This document shows, one piece after another, positions 45,195-54,512 of a DNA stretch of 64,000 nt; position 1 is the stretch's first letter; each line of letters opens with the position of its first letter. The position numbers were made by a program, and so were the translations under genes. Under the pieces are notes generated by a model. It did no database searches, was not told the DNA's origin, and was given only the letters and a program-made list of their open reading frames with translations. This stretch comes from Microbispora rosea subsp. aerata (GTDB lineage Bacteria > Actinomycetota > Actinomycetes > Streptosporangiales > Streptosporangiaceae). Location: NCBI RefSeq assembly GCF_014647835.1, contig NZ_BMPY01000015.1, positions 62,001 through 126,000 on the forward strand, written 5' to 3'.

Positions 45195-46579
45195 TGCCCG
45201 GCCAGGCCGTGGATCGCCTCCTTCACCGCCTCGCCCAGGGTCGGGTGGGCGTGGATGTTGCGCGCCACCTCGTGAACGGTGAGGTCCCACTGCTGGGCCA
45301 GGGTCAGCTCGGGCAGCAGCTCGGTCACCTCCGGCCCGATGAGATGGGCGCCGAGGATCTCGCCGTACTTCGCGTCGCTGACGACCTTCACGAACCCGTT
45401 CGGGTCGCCCAGGCCGTGCGCCTTGCCGTTGGCCGTGAACGGGAACTTGACCACCTTCACGTCGAAGCCCTGCTCGCGCGCCTGGGCCTCGGTGTGGCCG
45501 AAGCTCGCGATCTGCGGCTGGCAGTAGGTCGCCCGAGGGATCATCACGTAGTCGATCTCCATCGTCTCCGCGCCCGCGATGGTCTCGGCGGCGACGATGC
45601 CCATCGACTCGGCGGCGTGGGCCAGCATGAGCTTCGCGGTGACGTCCCCGATGGCGAAGATGTGCGGCACGTTCGTGCGGCAGCGGCCGTCCACGGCGAT
45701 CGCGCCCCGCTCGGTCAGCCGTACGCCGGTGGTCTCCAGGCCGTAGCCCTCCACCCGCGGCTGGAAGCCGATGGCCTGCAGCACCTTGTCGGCTTCCAGC
45801 ACGGACGTCTGGCCGTTCTTGGAGACCGTGACCCGCACCTTCTCGCCGGTGTCGTCGATCGACTCGACCCGCGTGGAGGTCAGCACCTCGATGCCGAGCC
45901 GCCGGTAACGCCGCGCCAGCTCCGCCGACACCTCCTGGTCCTCCAGCGGGACCATCCGGTCGAGGAACTCGACGATCGTGACCTTCACGCCGTAGTTGTG
46001 CAGCACGTACGCGAACTCGACGCCGATCGCCCCGGCGCCCGCGATGATCACGCTGCCCGGCAGCGTCTCGCTGAGGATCTGCTCCTCGTACGTCACCACG
46101 CGCTCGGACAGGGTCGTCCCCGGCAGCAGGCGGGTCGTCGCCCCGGCCGCGATGATGCAGTGGTCGAACGTCACCGTGCGCACCGAGCCGTCCGAGCCGC
46201 GCACCTCCATCGAGTCCGGGCCGGTGAAGGCGCCCCACCCGTCGTACTCGGTGATGCCGTTCTTCTTCATCAGGTAGTGGACGCCCTTGACACGCCCGTC
46301 CGCGACCTGGCGGCTGCGGCGGAAGGCCGCGCCGTAGTCGAGGGTGATCGGGCCGTCCGACTGGATGCCGAACGTCTTGGCCTCGTTCGTCAGGATGTGG
46401 GCGAGTTCGGCGTTGCGCAGCAGCGCCTTCGACGGGATGCAGCCGACGTTGAGGCAGACGCCGCCCCAGTAACGCTCCTCGACGATCGCCGTGCTGAGCC
46501 CGAGCTGGGCCGAGCGGACCGCGGCGGTGTAGCCGCCGGGCCCCGCGCCGAGGACCACGACATCGTAATGATCGGTCAT
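45179..46579 (-). CDS. lpdA: Dihydrolipoyl dehydrogenase
   Basis: 466 residues from ATG 46579, the normal length. FAD site [14 protein letters not shown], redox-active [13 protein letters not shown] site [15 protein letters not shown], second FAD motif FAIGDV and the C-terminal active-site [10 protein letters not shown] are all present. It reoxidises lipoyl groups of pyruvate/2-oxoglutarate dehydrogenase complexes or glycine cleavage. It stands apart from the E1/E2 genes. It is divergent from the SRPBCC gene across a 165-bp spacer with an 11-bp inverted repeat. Confidence 0.93.
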   Translation of the reverse strand: MTDHYDVVVLGAGPGGYTAAVRSAQLGLSTAIVEERYWGGVCLNVGCIPSKALLRNAELAHILTNEAKTFGIQSDGPITLDYGAAFRRSRQVADGRVKGVHYLMKKNGITEYDGWGAFTGPDSMEVRGSDGSVRTVTFDHCIIAAGATTRLLPGTTLSERVVTYEEQILSETLPGSVIIAGAGAIGVEFAYVLHNYGVKVTIVEFLDRMVPLEDQEVSAELARRYRRLGIEVLTSTRVESIDDTGEKVRVTVSKNGQTSVLEADKVLQAIGFQPRVEGYGLETTGVRLTERGAIAVDGRCRTNVPHIFAIGDVTAKLMLAHAAESMGIVAAETIAGAETMEIDYVMIPRATYCQPQIASFGHTEAQAREQGFDVKVVKFPFTANGKAHGLGDPNGFVKVVSDAKYGEILGAHLIGPEVTELLPELTLAQQWDLTVHEVARNIHAHPTLGEAVKEAIHGLAGHMINM

Positions 46580-46673
46580 GAACCGGACCCTACGCCGCCC
46601 CCGTCCCTCGGCGTCGGCAGGGTCCGCACTTCCTCCCGGACGCCGGATGGACCGGGCCGCGGCGGGTAGGGGC

Positions 46674-46729
46674 CCGTACGTCGAGGAAGTCGACGTACGG
46701 CGGAGTCGACCAGGGGGAGTCGACCAGGG
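46674..46729. promoter_or_regulatory. 11-bp inverted repeat and 14-bp tandem repeat between lpd and SRPBCC gene
   Basis: CCGTACGTCGA (46674-46684) is inverted as TCGACGTACGG (46690-46700) around GGAAG. Directly after, GGAGTCGACCAGGG occurs twice in tandem (46702-46715, 46716-46729). The position between divergent genes suits an operator, but a simple hairpin in the 5' leader is also possible. Confidence 0.5.
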
Positions 46730-46744
46730 GGAGGGTGACGGACC

Positions 46745-47143
46745 ATGAGCGAGTTCGAGCGTTCCCGCAGGATGCCCGCGGCGGCCGACCAGGTCTTCCG
46801 GCAGGCCTGCGACATCGGCAAGCTCGACCGGTGGATGCCGCGCGACCTGCACGTACGCGCCGATGAGCCGCCCGCGGTCACCGTCCACGAGGACGAGACG
46901 GGACAGGACGAGCGCGCGCTGCTGCGGGCCGAGCGGGACCGGCTGCGGATGGAGTGGGGCACCCGCGACGTGGACCGGTACGCCGGATGGCTGCAGGTCG
47001 CGGGCATCGACGACTCCAGCAGCGCCGTGACGGTCCACTTGTCGTTCTTCGACGAGCAGCACACACCCCCGGCCGAGGCGGTCGAGCGGGCGCTGGATGA
47101 GAGCCTCGAACGCCTGGCCGAACAGGTAAGCCACGCGGCCTGA
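46745..47143 (+). CDS. SRPBCC (START/polyketide-cyclase-like) protein
   Basis: 132 residues from ATG 46745, preceded by GGGAGGG. The N-terminal [29 protein letters not shown] is the usual opening strand and helix of helix-grip SRPBCC proteins, which bind small hydrophobic ligands; the last helix is [20 protein letters not shown]. Cytoplasmic, ligand unknown. Repeated GGCCTG/GGCCTACC motifs follow the stop. Confidence 0.75.
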   Translation: MSEFERSRRMPAAADQVFRQACDIGKLDRWMPRDLHVRADEPPAVTVHEDETGQDERALLRAERDRLRMEWGTRDVDRYAGWLQVAGIDDSSSAVTVHLSFFDEQHTPPAEAVERALDESLERLAEQVSHAA

Positions 47144-47300
47144 TCAACCTGCGGCCTACCTGGCCTCGGGGACGTCGGCCTCCTGCCCGGCCCATCCGGC
47201 GACCCGGCCTGCCTGGCCTGCTCGGTCTGTCGTAGGTCGCATGCACCTCGCAGCCTGGCTGCGGGGTGGCCTGGGCAGCCTGGTGGGGCTGCTGATCGGC
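47144..47300. repeat. Short GGCCTG-rich degenerate repeat
   Basis: CGGCCTGATCAACCTGCGGC, spanning the SRPBCC stop, is followed by irregular copies of GCGGCCTACCTGGCC and CCGGCCTGCCTGGCC. The pattern is weaker than at other loci. Confidence 0.4.
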
Positions 47301-47537
47301 CTACTGGGACTGTCCGGCTCCGGTGGCGTCGGGGTCGTCCGGGTCCTCCGCGTGGCCGCGTACGACGGGCGGGGCGGGAGGCGGGGGCGGGGCGAACGCC
47401 GAGGCCCGGGCGCCGGCCAGGCCGAGAACCTGACGCATCCACGTCTCCAGGCTCGTCGGGTCCGGTGGTGTGAGCGGATCCTGCCTGCCCGCCCCGTTCT
47501 GCTCCCCGAGCCCCCGCCCGGGTGTCGCCGAGGTCAT
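47301..47537 (-). CDS. Small Pro-rich protein coupled to the LLM oxidoreductase
   Basis: 78 residues from ATG 47537, four bases beyond the stop of the upstream LLM gene. Sequence starts MTSATPGRGLGEQNG, has one helix-like segment (SLETWMRQVLGLAG) and a Pro-rich tail (APPPPPAPP). The close coupling suggests it is translated. No family is recognised, and its own ribosome site is weak, so it may be a chance frame. Confidence 0.4.
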   Translation of the reverse strand: MTSATPGRGLGEQNGAGRQDPLTPPDPTSLETWMRQVLGLAGARASAFAPPPPPAPPVVRGHAEDPDDPDATGAGQSQ

Positions 47538-47541
47538 GCCG

Positions 47542-48465
47542 TCAGCCCAGAAGGGCGGGGGCCAGCAGCCGCAGGTGCTCGATCTGCGTGTCGACCGAGT
47601 CCGCCAGCGGCTGGACGCAGACGTGATCCGCCCCCGCGTCGTGGTGGGCGCGTACCCGCTCGGCGATCGCCTCCGGCTCGCCCCACACCACGATCGCGTC
47701 GATGAGCCGGTCGCTTCCCCCGCCCGCGAAGTCGTCGTCGGAGAAGCCCAGTTCCCGCAGGTTGTTCGTGTAGTTCGGCAGGGCGAGATACACGCGGGCG
47801 TACTCGCGGGCGATCTCCCGCGCACGACCGGCGTCGGTCTCGACCACCACCGCCTGCTCGGGGGCCAGCACCGGGGCGGGGCCGAGGATCTCCCGCGCCC
47901 GCGCGGTGTGCTCGGGCGGCACGAAGTAGGGGTGCGCTCCCTGCGCGCGTTCGGCCGCCAGTCCCAGCATCCCGCGCCGTAGTGCCGCCAGCAGCCGGGG
48001 CGGCGTCTCGGCGAGCGGCGCGCTGAAGGACGTCTGGTCCATCGCGTCCAGGTAGCTCCGCATGTACGACAGCGGCGCGGAGTAGTCATGCCCGCGGCCG
48101 GCGACCAGGGGCTTGTGGCTGACGCCCAGGCCGAGCACGAACCGCCGGTCCCACGCCTCCGCCAGGGTCGCGGCGCCGTTGGCGGCGGCGACGGCGTCGC
48201 GGCCGTAGATGTTGGCGATGCCCGTGGCGACCCGCAGCCGCCGGGTCGCCGACAGCAGCAGCGCGGAGTGCGTGAACGCCTCCCGCCCCGCCGGGGTCTC
48301 GCCGACCCACAGGGTCGCGTATCCGAGCTCCTCGATCTCGGCCGCGGCCTTCCTGACCCGGGCCGCCGGGGTCGCCGACAGAGAGGACAGCCACACTCCC
48401 GTACGGCCGAGGCGGCGCCTCAGCTCATCCGGCTCCACGGTGGGCGGTTGCCTGCGTTCGGCCAT
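47542..48465 (-). CDS. LLM-class F420-dependent oxidoreductase
   Basis: 307 residues from ATG 48465, AAGGAG eight bases upstream. Luciferase-like TIM barrel with GVWLSSLSATPAARVRKAAAEIEELGYATLWVGE, the strand VATGIANIYGRDAVAAA, LGLGVSHKPLV and HVCVQPLADSVDTQIEHLR at the end. This subfamily (probable F420-dependent oxidoreductase) is frequent in actinomycetes; substrates are unknown. Confidence 0.8.
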   Translation of the reverse strand: MAERRQPPTVEPDELRRRLGRTGVWLSSLSATPAARVRKAAAEIEELGYATLWVGETPAGREAFTHSALLLSATRRLRVATGIANIYGRDAVAAANGAATLAEAWDRRFVLGLGVSHKPLVAGRGHDYSAPLSYMRSYLDAMDQTSFSAPLAETPPRLLAALRRGMLGLAAERAQGAHPYFVPPEHTARAREILGPAPVLAPEQAVVVETDAGRAREIAREYARVYLALPNYTNNLRELGFSDDDFAGGGSDRLIDAIVVWGEPEAIAERVRAHHDAGADHVCVQPLADSVDTQIEHLRLLAPALLG

Positions 48466-48853
48466 CCGTACGCTCCTTGTCTGTCGCGAGATCGGCTGTC
48501 GTGAAATCAGGTGTCGTGGGAATCGGGCGGCGGTTCGCCGGGGATGCCGCGGCTTCGCCGGCGGGAGTCGCAGCCTCAGCATCGCATCGCGTGCGGCGGA
48601 GACGACGGCATCCCACGGTGATCGGTTCACGTGTCGGCGTGCGCGGCCACGGCCGTACGGTTGACGCTGATTTCCCCGAAACCGGCGGTTTGTCCGTGTA
48701 GGTCGAGGATGCGCTCGACGGCGGCGAGAGGTCCGTGAGACGGAACCCACGAAACGGCAAAGCCCTGTCCTGGATCTTCGCGTCCTGGCGGCGGGGTCAC
48801 CGTCGCCGCGTGTCTCCTTGGAGCCGACTCGCTCACTTCCCAGGAGGCCGAAC
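48466..48853. other. Divergent spacer with a 16-bp triple repeat
   Basis: Three units CTGTCGCGAGATCGG (48481), CTGTCGTGAAATCAGG (48496) and TGTCGTGGGAATCGGG (48512) lie just upstream of the LLM gene, showing that repeats are not limited to gene ends. The rest shows no gene. Confidence 0.5.
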
Positions 48854-49423
48854 ATGAGGAAACTGCTGTATGCCGGCGCGGTCGCGATCAGCCTGCTGGC
48901 CGCCGGATGCGGCGGTGCCGGCGACGAGGACGCCAGCCGCGTCGCCAGCGACCAGGTCAACGAGTCGGAGACACCCGAGCCGTCCGAGTTCCCCACGGGG
49001 ACGACGCCGTCCGCCGGCGTTCCGGCGTCGCCGACCTCCCCCGTCCAGGCATCCCCCACGGGACCCGCGCGCATCGCCGTGGCGTCCACCTCGCTCGGCA
49101 ACGTGCTGACCGGCGTGGAGGGCCGTACGGTGTACCTGTTCACCAAGGACAAGGGCGGCACCTCGGCCTGCACCCAGGCGTGCGCCGCCGCGTGGCCGCC
49201 CGTGCTCACCGTCGGCGAGCCCCAGGCCGGTGCGGGCGCGCAGGGCAACCTGCTCGGGACGATCCACCGGGAGGACGGCACCACGCAGGTGACCTACAAC
49301 AAGCACCCGCTCTACTACTACGCCAAGGACCAGAAGGCCGGGGACGTGCTCGGCCAGGACGTGAAGGACTTCGGCGGCGAGTGGTACGCCGTCACCCCCG
49401 AGGGCAAGAAGGCCAAGCCCTGA
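48854..49423 (+). CDS. Secreted-repeat lipoprotein (COG4315/PF03640 type)
   Basis: 189 residues from ATG 48854 (GGAGG seven bases upstream). Lipobox LLAAG-C, a Pro/Thr/Ser linker (about 30-70), then two repeats of the family: GRTVYLFTKDKGGTSACTQ-CAAAWPPV and TYNKHPLYYYAKDQKAGDVLGQ. It is anchored outside the membrane; such proteins are of unknown function, sometimes linked to electron-transfer or stress regulons. Single gene. Confidence 0.83.
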   Translation: MRKLLYAGAVAISLLAAGCGGAGDEDASRVASDQVNESETPEPSEFPTGTTPSAGVPASPTSPVQASPTGPARIAVASTSLGNVLTGVEGRTVYLFTKDKGGTSACTQACAAAWPPVLTVGEPQAGAGAQGNLLGTIHREDGTTQVTYNKHPLYYYAKDQKAGDVLGQDVKDFGGEWYAVTPEGKKAKP

Positions 49424-49934
49424 CGTCTCGCGCGTTCCGGACCGCGGTCATGTCGTACGGCAGCCGGGCGAGCAGAGCCGACACATGTTCGCGCTCGCCC
49501 GGCGGCAGCGTCAGGAGCCCGTACGTTGCCTTCGACGCCACGCCGCCCCAGCCCGCGCCGGGGCCACCCGCGACGTACGCGTACGGGCTCACGGCGGATC
49601 CACGCGGGCGGTTGACGGCCGGTTGGCCTATGGCGAGCGCGCTCATAACGGGTGGCTTGTGACGGGCTCGTTCAAGCGGGCGGGCTCGCGCAGACGGGCC
49701 CTCGCTGGGCGGTTCGTGGCGGGCCGGCTCACAGTGGGTGGGCCCACGGCGCACGGCTTATGGCGGGCCTGCTCATAACGGGTGGCTTCTGATGGGCTCC
49801 GCGGCGGGCCGGCTACGGCGGGCGGCTCATGACGAGCGGGCTCACGGCGGGCGCCCAATGGTGGACAGGCTCAATGGGCGGGCTCACGCGGACGGCGCCG
49901 AGGGCCGCCGTGACCGGGCGATAGTCTTGCCGTG
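49424..49934. repeat. Intergenic region with GGCGGGCGGGCTC-type degenerate repeats
   Basis: From about 49600 to 49900 a 20-40 bp unit recurs (for example GCTCATAACGGGTGGCTT at about 49643 and 49769; CGGCGGGCCGGCT; GGCGGGCGGCTCATGACG). No gene is supported on either strand. The relation to the end of the flanking lipoprotein gene is not clear. Confidence 0.6.
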
Positions 49935-50987
49935 ATGTATCGACTCGTGTTCACGCAGGTCCTGAGCCGCCTCGACGCGGAGACCGTCCACCACGCCACG
50001 ATCAGGCTGCTCCGCCTGCTCGGGATGTTTCCGCCCCTCGTGCGGCTGCTGCACCGGCTGCTCGCGCCGAGGGCGGAGTCGCTGCGCGTGCGGGCGTTCG
50101 GCGTCCACTTCTCCTCGCCGTTCGGGCTCGCGGCCGGGTTCGACAAAGACGCCGCGTGCGCCGAGCCGCTGTCGGCGCTCGGATTCGGGTACGTCGAGGT
50201 CGGCACGATCACGGCGCGGGCCCAGCCCGGCAATCCCCGGCCGCGGTTGTTCCGCCTGCCCGAGAACCGGGCGATCATCAACCGGATGGGCTTCAACAAC
50301 GGCGGCGCGGCTGCCGCCGCCAAGCGCCTGAGAAGAGTGCGGCACATCCCGGCCGTGGTCGGCGTCAACATCGGCAAGACCAAGGTCGTGCCCGAGTCCG
50401 AGGCCGTACGCGACTACGTGGAAAGCGCCCGCAGGCTCGCGCCGCTCGCCGACTACCTCGTGGTCAACGTGAGCTCGCCCAACACGCCGGGCCTGCGCGA
50501 CCTGCAGGCCGTGGATCGGCTGCGGCCGCTGCTGTCGGCGGTGAAGGAGTCGGCCGGGCGCACCCCGCTGCTCGTGAAGATCGCCCCGGACCTGGCGGAC
50601 GAGGACGTGGACGCCGTGGCCGAGCTGGCCACCGAGCTTGGGCTGGCGGGCATCATCGCGACCAACACCACGATCAGCCGCGAGGGCGTCGCGAGCACCG
50701 AGGCGGGCGGCCTGTCCGGACGGCCGCTCAAGGCCCGCTCGCTGGAGGTGCTGCGCCGCCTGCGCAAGAAGGTCGGCGACCAGCTCACGCTCGTCTCCGT
50801 CGGCGGCGTGGAGGACGTCGACGACGTCTGGGAGCGGCTGCTGGCCGGCGCCACTCTCGTACAGGGTTACACCGGCCTCATCTACGAGGGCCCCCTGTGG
50901 CCGTCGCGGATCAACCGGCAGCTCGTCCGCAGGCTGCGGCGGCACGGCTACAGTTCGATCCGCGAGATCGTCGGCCGTACCGCATGA
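49935..50987 (+). CDS. pyrD: Quinone-dependent dihydroorotate dehydrogenase (class 2)
   Basis: 350 residues from ATG 49935 (GTG 49932 directly before is possible; no ribosome site). The N-terminal amphipathic helix pair ([20 protein letters not shown]) typical of membrane-associated class 2 enzymes precedes the FMN barrel with [38 protein letters not shown] (catalytic Ser) and [10 protein letters not shown]. It oxidises dihydroorotate to orotate in pyrimidine synthesis, with quinone as acceptor. A metal-chaperone-like gene follows within 30 bases. Confidence 0.92.
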   Translation: MYRLVFTQVLSRLDAETVHHATIRLLRLLGMFPPLVRLLHRLLAPRAESLRVRAFGVHFSSPFGLAAGFDKDAACAEPLSALGFGYVEVGTITARAQPGNPRPRLFRLPENRAIINRMGFNNGGAAAAAKRLRRVRHIPAVVGVNIGKTKVVPESEAVRDYVESARRLAPLADYLVVNVSSPNTPGLRDLQAVDRLRPLLSAVKESAGRTPLLVKIAPDLADEDVDAVAELATELGLAGIIATNTTISREGVASTEAGGLSGRPLKARSLEVLRRLRKKVGDQLTLVSVGGVEDVDDVWERLLAGATLVQGYTGLIYEGPLWPSRINRQLVRRLRRHGYSSIREIVGRTA

Positions 50988-51016
50988 TCCCCCTTCTCCC
51001 GGAAAAGGAGAGCGCC

Positions 51017-51214
51017 ATGAGCGTCAAGACCTACACCGTGCAGGGCATGACCTGCGGGCACTGCGTCAGCTCGGTCAAGGAGGAGGTCGGCGAGATCCCC
51101 GGCGTCACCGGCGTCGAAGTCGACCTCGACAGCGGCCGGCTCGACGTGTCCGGCGACGTCAGCGACGACGCCGTCCGCAAGGCCGTCGAGGAAGCCGGCT
51201 ACACCCTCGTCTGA
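51017..51214 (+). CDS. CopZ-type heavy-metal-associated domain protein
   Basis: 65 residues, ATG 51017 after AAGGAG (six-base spacing). A single HMA domain with the metal site GMTCGHCVSSV, as in copper chaperones and CPx-ATPase N-domains. It likely binds Cu(I) in the cytoplasm. No copper ATPase or csoR is adjacent. It follows pyrD by 29 bases and may be co-transcribed. The coding end is reiterated as a 300-bp degenerate repeat downstream. Confidence 0.88.
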   Translation: MSVKTYTVQGMTCGHCVSSVKEEVGEIPGVTGVEVDLDSGRLDVSGDVSDDAVRKAVEEAGYTLV

Positions 51215-51515
51215 CGGGGTCGGCGAAGCCCGGGCCCACCCTCATACACCGGGGTGTTCGCGAAGCTCGGCCATACCGCTCGTCGGGCGGGGTGTTCGGG
51301 AAGCCTCGCCACATCCTCGTCCGACGGGGGTGTCCGCGAAGCCTCGTTAGGCGGGATGTCGGCGAATTCTGGCCACCGGGAGTGTGCGCGAAGATCGGCT
51401 ACACCCTCATCTGGCTGGGGTGTTCGCGAAGCCCCGCCATGCTCCCGTCGGGTGTTCGCGATGCCCAGCCCCGCCCCTCGCCGGGCGGGGTGTTCACGAA
51501 GCCTGGTCACACCCG
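51190..51515. repeat. Tandem repeat copying the end of the copper-chaperone gene
   Basis: The coding end GAAGCCGGCTACACCCTCGT-CTGAC is followed by about nine copies, each starting GGGGTGTTCGCGAAGC or close (51217, 51251, 51288, 51327, 51352, 51379, 51417, 51450, 51487), 25-38 bp apart. The copy GAAGATCGGCTACACCCTCA at 51390 keeps 18 of 20 bases of the gene. Confidence 0.85.
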
Positions 51516-51866
51516 CGCGGTCCCTGTGGTGGTGAGGTGACCGCCGGGTGTTCTGATCGGCTTGGCCCGCCTTCCCGCGGGCCGGGCGCTCGCATGCCGG
51601 GGCCGCGCCGATCGACCGGTCGGCCCGGCGTGCTCTCCTTGTGCGGCGCCGGGGCCGCCCGACCAGCCGTACGCCGAGAGCGAAGGAAGGCTCGCTCTCC
51701 ATTCGTGTTCCGCCGCAGGCGGAACCGTTCGGGCGGCTCATGCCGCCCTCAGCCGCCGATGCTCCGTTGGCAAGTCGCGATCATGTGGTCCGAAAGTACG
51801 AGATCATGCATGAGCGAAGTCTCGCAATCCGTCCCGACATAACTGCCAAACGAGCGGCCACCACGC
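51516..51866. other. Spacer with no recognisable gene
   Basis: About 350 bp of mixed composition before the next gene. No ribosome site at good distance precedes the next ATG. Confidence 0.35.
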
Positions 51867-52337
51867 ATGAGCGCCATTTACGACCACGCCGACGGCGAGC
51901 GGATCGCCGTGGCGGAAAGCGGTGACTCGGTGAGCATCATCAACCGCTCCGGGCGGGTGGTCGTCGCCAAGAAGGACGCCCGGCGGCTCGCCGAGCGGAT
52001 CCTGGCCGCCGCGGGCAGGGTGGCCGTCGTCCTGTTCCCGACGGCCCTGCGGAAAGACACTCTGTCGGCGTCCTCTTCGTCCGGACGGTGGAGGGTCCGC
52101 GTCTCACCCAAGAACGGCGCACGCGTCCTCGTGGAGGTCGACGAGCATGGTCTCGGCCCGGACGACGCCTATGAGCTGGCCGCCGCCGTCGCGGTCGCCG
52201 CGCGGCACATCGGCGACGCCGAACAGGCCGACATGCGCCTGACCACCAGGATCCGTGAGGTCATCGACGCCCATCAGGGCCTGGACGCCGAGAAGGTCGC
52301 CGCCGCCATCGTCGCCGAGGTCCTCGACGGCCGGTGA
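51867..52337 (+). CDS. Conserved-looking cytoplasmic protein of unknown function
   Basis: 156 residues from ATG 51867. The first half is beta-rich (ERIAVAESGDSVSIINRSGRVVVAKKDARRLAERILAAAG), the second has RWRVRVSPKNGARVLVEVDEHG and helices. Its codon bias is that of a real gene. No family recognised; there is no signal peptide. Confidence 0.6.
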   Translation: MSAIYDHADGERIAVAESGDSVSIINRSGRVVVAKKDARRLAERILAAAGRVAVVLFPTALRKDTLSASSSSGRWRVRVSPKNGARVLVEVDEHGLGPDDAYELAAAVAVAARHIGDAEQADMRLTTRIREVIDAHQGLDAEKVAAAIVAEVLDGR

Positions 52338-52339
52338 CG

Positions 52340-52560
52340 CACCGCCTGGGCGGCCGGACTCGCGCCTGAGCCATCCCGCAGACCCGGAAGGCGCATCGAT
52401 ACCGGGCCTGTGCCCGGGGCCGTCCCGGCACGCCGTGCAGGCGGGTCGACGCCGGAGTCGCGTCCGGGCCATCCCGCGCGCCGGGCAGGCGTCTCGATCC
52501 CGGACTTGCGCCCGATATCGTCTCGCAGGCCCGGCGGGCGCATCGAGGCTCAGGAGCGGG
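52340..52560. repeat. 49-bp tandem repeat between convergent genes
   Basis: Units beginning GCCATCCCG or close at 52370, 52419, 52468 and (degenerate) 52514, spaced 49, 49 and 46 bases. It fills the space between the unknown gene and the GH20 gene. The source of the unit is uncertain. Confidence 0.7.
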
Positions 52561-52566
52561 AGAAGG

Positions 52567-54207
52567 TCAGATGCTGGGCCGGGTGGAGTCGGCGGACAGG
52601 CTCAGCTCGTGCAGATGCCGCATCACGTCGTGCACCACGACGACGCCCGGGCGGTGACGGCGCCATCCGGTGCCGCCCCGCTGCCAGGGCCGTGGTCCGG
52701 ACAGCGGGCGATACTCCACGCCGAACGCGTCGAGCCGCGCGAGGTGGGCCTCGAGGCGGCGGACGAAGTCCTCGGACGCGACCGGGCCGCCGGTCCACGC
52801 GACCTCGGCCGCCGCGCAGCCCCTGGGCCAGGCGCGGTAGTCGAGCGTCCGGCCGTCGGGTATGCGCTCGCTCCACAGCTGGAACTGGACCCCGATCACC
52901 CGGGCCCGCTCATCCTCCGGCCACTCCGACGGCGCGGGTGCGAAGGCCGCCACGTCGCCGACGGTGATGGCGTCTCCCAGCCCGGCCGGCTCCTCCGGCG
53001 ATGCCGCCTCGGCATAGTCGAAGTACATCGGGAAGACCGGTGTCGCCACCACGTCGTGCCCCGCAGCCGTGGCCCGGCGGGCGACGTGCTCGCCGCGCCA
53101 CGGCATGACAATCGTGTCCGGCCGCAGCCTGCCGCTGACGAACGCCTCGTCCCACACCACCGTACGGCTGCCGCGCTCGGCCAGCGCGTCGGCGAGCCGC
53201 CGCAGGAACCACGCGTGCAGGTCGCCCACGCTGTCGAGCCCCAGCGAGGCCCGGTAAGCCGAGATCTCGGGCGAGGCCGCCCAGTCGTCCAGCACGCACT
53301 CGTCTCCGCCGATGTGGAAGTACGGCACGTCGCCCAGCGCGTCGGCGATCTCCGCGAACACCGTGGTCAGGAAGTCGACGGTCGCCGGAAGCGGAGACAG
53401 TATCGCCGACGAGATGCCCCACCGGTCCAGCACCTCGTAGCGCTCCTGCGGCCGGGAGGCCAGGGCGGGATAAGCGGCCAGAATCGCGCTGGCGTGCCCC
53501 GGCACGTCGATCTCCGGCACGACGGTGACCGCCCGCGCCCGTGCGTACGCCGCGATCTCGGTCAGGTCGGCGAGCGTGTAGTAACCCCCGTGGGGGACGC
53601 CGTCGAAGGCGAGCGGCTCCCCCTTGTGACTGGTGATCGTCCGCGGGCGGTGCGAGCCCACCTCGTGCAGCAGCGGGAACGCCCTGCTCTCCACCCGCCA
53701 GCCCTGGTCATCGGCCAGGTGCAGGTGTAACCGGTTGAGCTTGTGCGCCGCCATCAGGTCGATCATGCGCAGCACCTCCCGCTTGGGCAGGAAGTTGCGC
53801 GCCACATCGAGGTGCGCCCCTCGCCAGGAGAATCCCGGCGTGTCGTCCACCCGCCCGCAGGGGACCGTCCATGACGTCCCGGGCACGGGGGCCGACCGGA
53901 ACGCCTCCGCCGGCAGGAGCTGCCGCAGCGTCTGCCCGGCGTAGAAGGCGCCCGCCCGGCCTCCGGCCGTGATGCGGACGCCGTCGCCCGCGATCGTCAT
54001 CGCGTACGCCTCGGGTCCCAGGCCGGGGTCCTCCTCCACCCGTACGGCCGCCGTCGCGGCGTCGCCGGGCCTCAGGTCGAGCACGGGGAGCGCGAGCCGT
54101 ACGGCGTCGGTGAGTGAGGCCGGGCCCGACACGGCGGAGCCGGGCGCGATCACGGTGGACCCGGAGCCCGGCTCGACCAGCCTCGGCGGGGGAAGGAGGT
54201 TGTTCAT
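52567..54207 (-). CDS. GH20 beta-N-acetylhexosaminidase
   Basis: 546 residues from ATG 54207 (weak ribosome site). An N-terminal GH20b-type domain (about 1-120) precedes a TIM barrel with RGAHLDVARNF, HLADDQGWR, PEIDVPGHASA and the catalytic pair HIGGDE (Asp302-Glu303). It removes terminal GlcNAc/GalNAc from chitin or peptidoglycan fragments. There is no signal peptide, so the enzyme is probably cytoplasmic and handles imported disaccharides. No PTS or ABC sugar genes are adjacent. Confidence 0.9.
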   Translation of the reverse strand: MNNLLPPPRLVEPGSGSTVIAPGSAVSGPASLTDAVRLALPVLDLRPGDAATAAVRVEEDPGLGPEAYAMTIAGDGVRITAGGRAGAFYAGQTLRQLLPAEAFRSAPVPGTSWTVPCGRVDDTPGFSWRGAHLDVARNFLPKREVLRMIDLMAAHKLNRLHLHLADDQGWRVESRAFPLLHEVGSHRPRTITSHKGEPLAFDGVPHGGYYTLADLTEIAAYARARAVTVVPEIDVPGHASAILAAYPALASRPQERYEVLDRWGISSAILSPLPATVDFLTTVFAEIADALGDVPYFHIGGDECVLDDWAASPEISAYRASLGLDSVGDLHAWFLRRLADALAERGSRTVVWDEAFVSGRLRPDTIVMPWRGEHVARRATAAGHDVVATPVFPMYFDYAEAASPEEPAGLGDAITVGDVAAFAPAPSEWPEDERARVIGVQFQLWSERIPDGRTLDYRAWPRGCAAAEVAWTGGPVASEDFVRRLEAHLARLDAFGVEYRPLSGPRPWQRGGTGWRRHRPGVVVVHDVMRHLHELSLSADSTRPSI

Positions 54208-54512
54208 GCCGCCGATGATGCCAAACCCCACCGACACCCCATCCGGCCCGCCCACCGGGCCCGCCACGCACAGGACTGCATCGAGGCCCGAGGCCTCTCA
54301 CACCCCCGCTTCCCGGCCCAGTGCTCGCTCTCCCGAGTCCGGCCCGGCGCGTCCGCTCCCACGAGCGGCCAGGGGCGCCCGTATGGCACCGCTGTCGCGC
54401 GGGGCGTGCCAGTGAGGGGAGGCCGGCGGGTTGCGCTCTCGGATCGGGCGATCGGGACCGCCTCTTCGCGCGGACGCGACCCGCCGCCTACGGACTGCCG
54501 GCGTCGCCTCGG
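54208..54512. other. 305-bp spacer, no gene
   Basis: Between the amidase stop and the GH20 start, both on the minus strand. It probably holds the GH20 promoter. A short hairpin (GAGGCC-TCG-GGCCTC) lies at about 54281-54297. No other feature seen. Confidence 0.4.

Noticed and set aside
51213-51515. CRISPR-like regular repeats
   Set aside because: Units are degenerate, spacing is irregular, there are no unique spacers, and the unit matches the end of the neighbouring gene.
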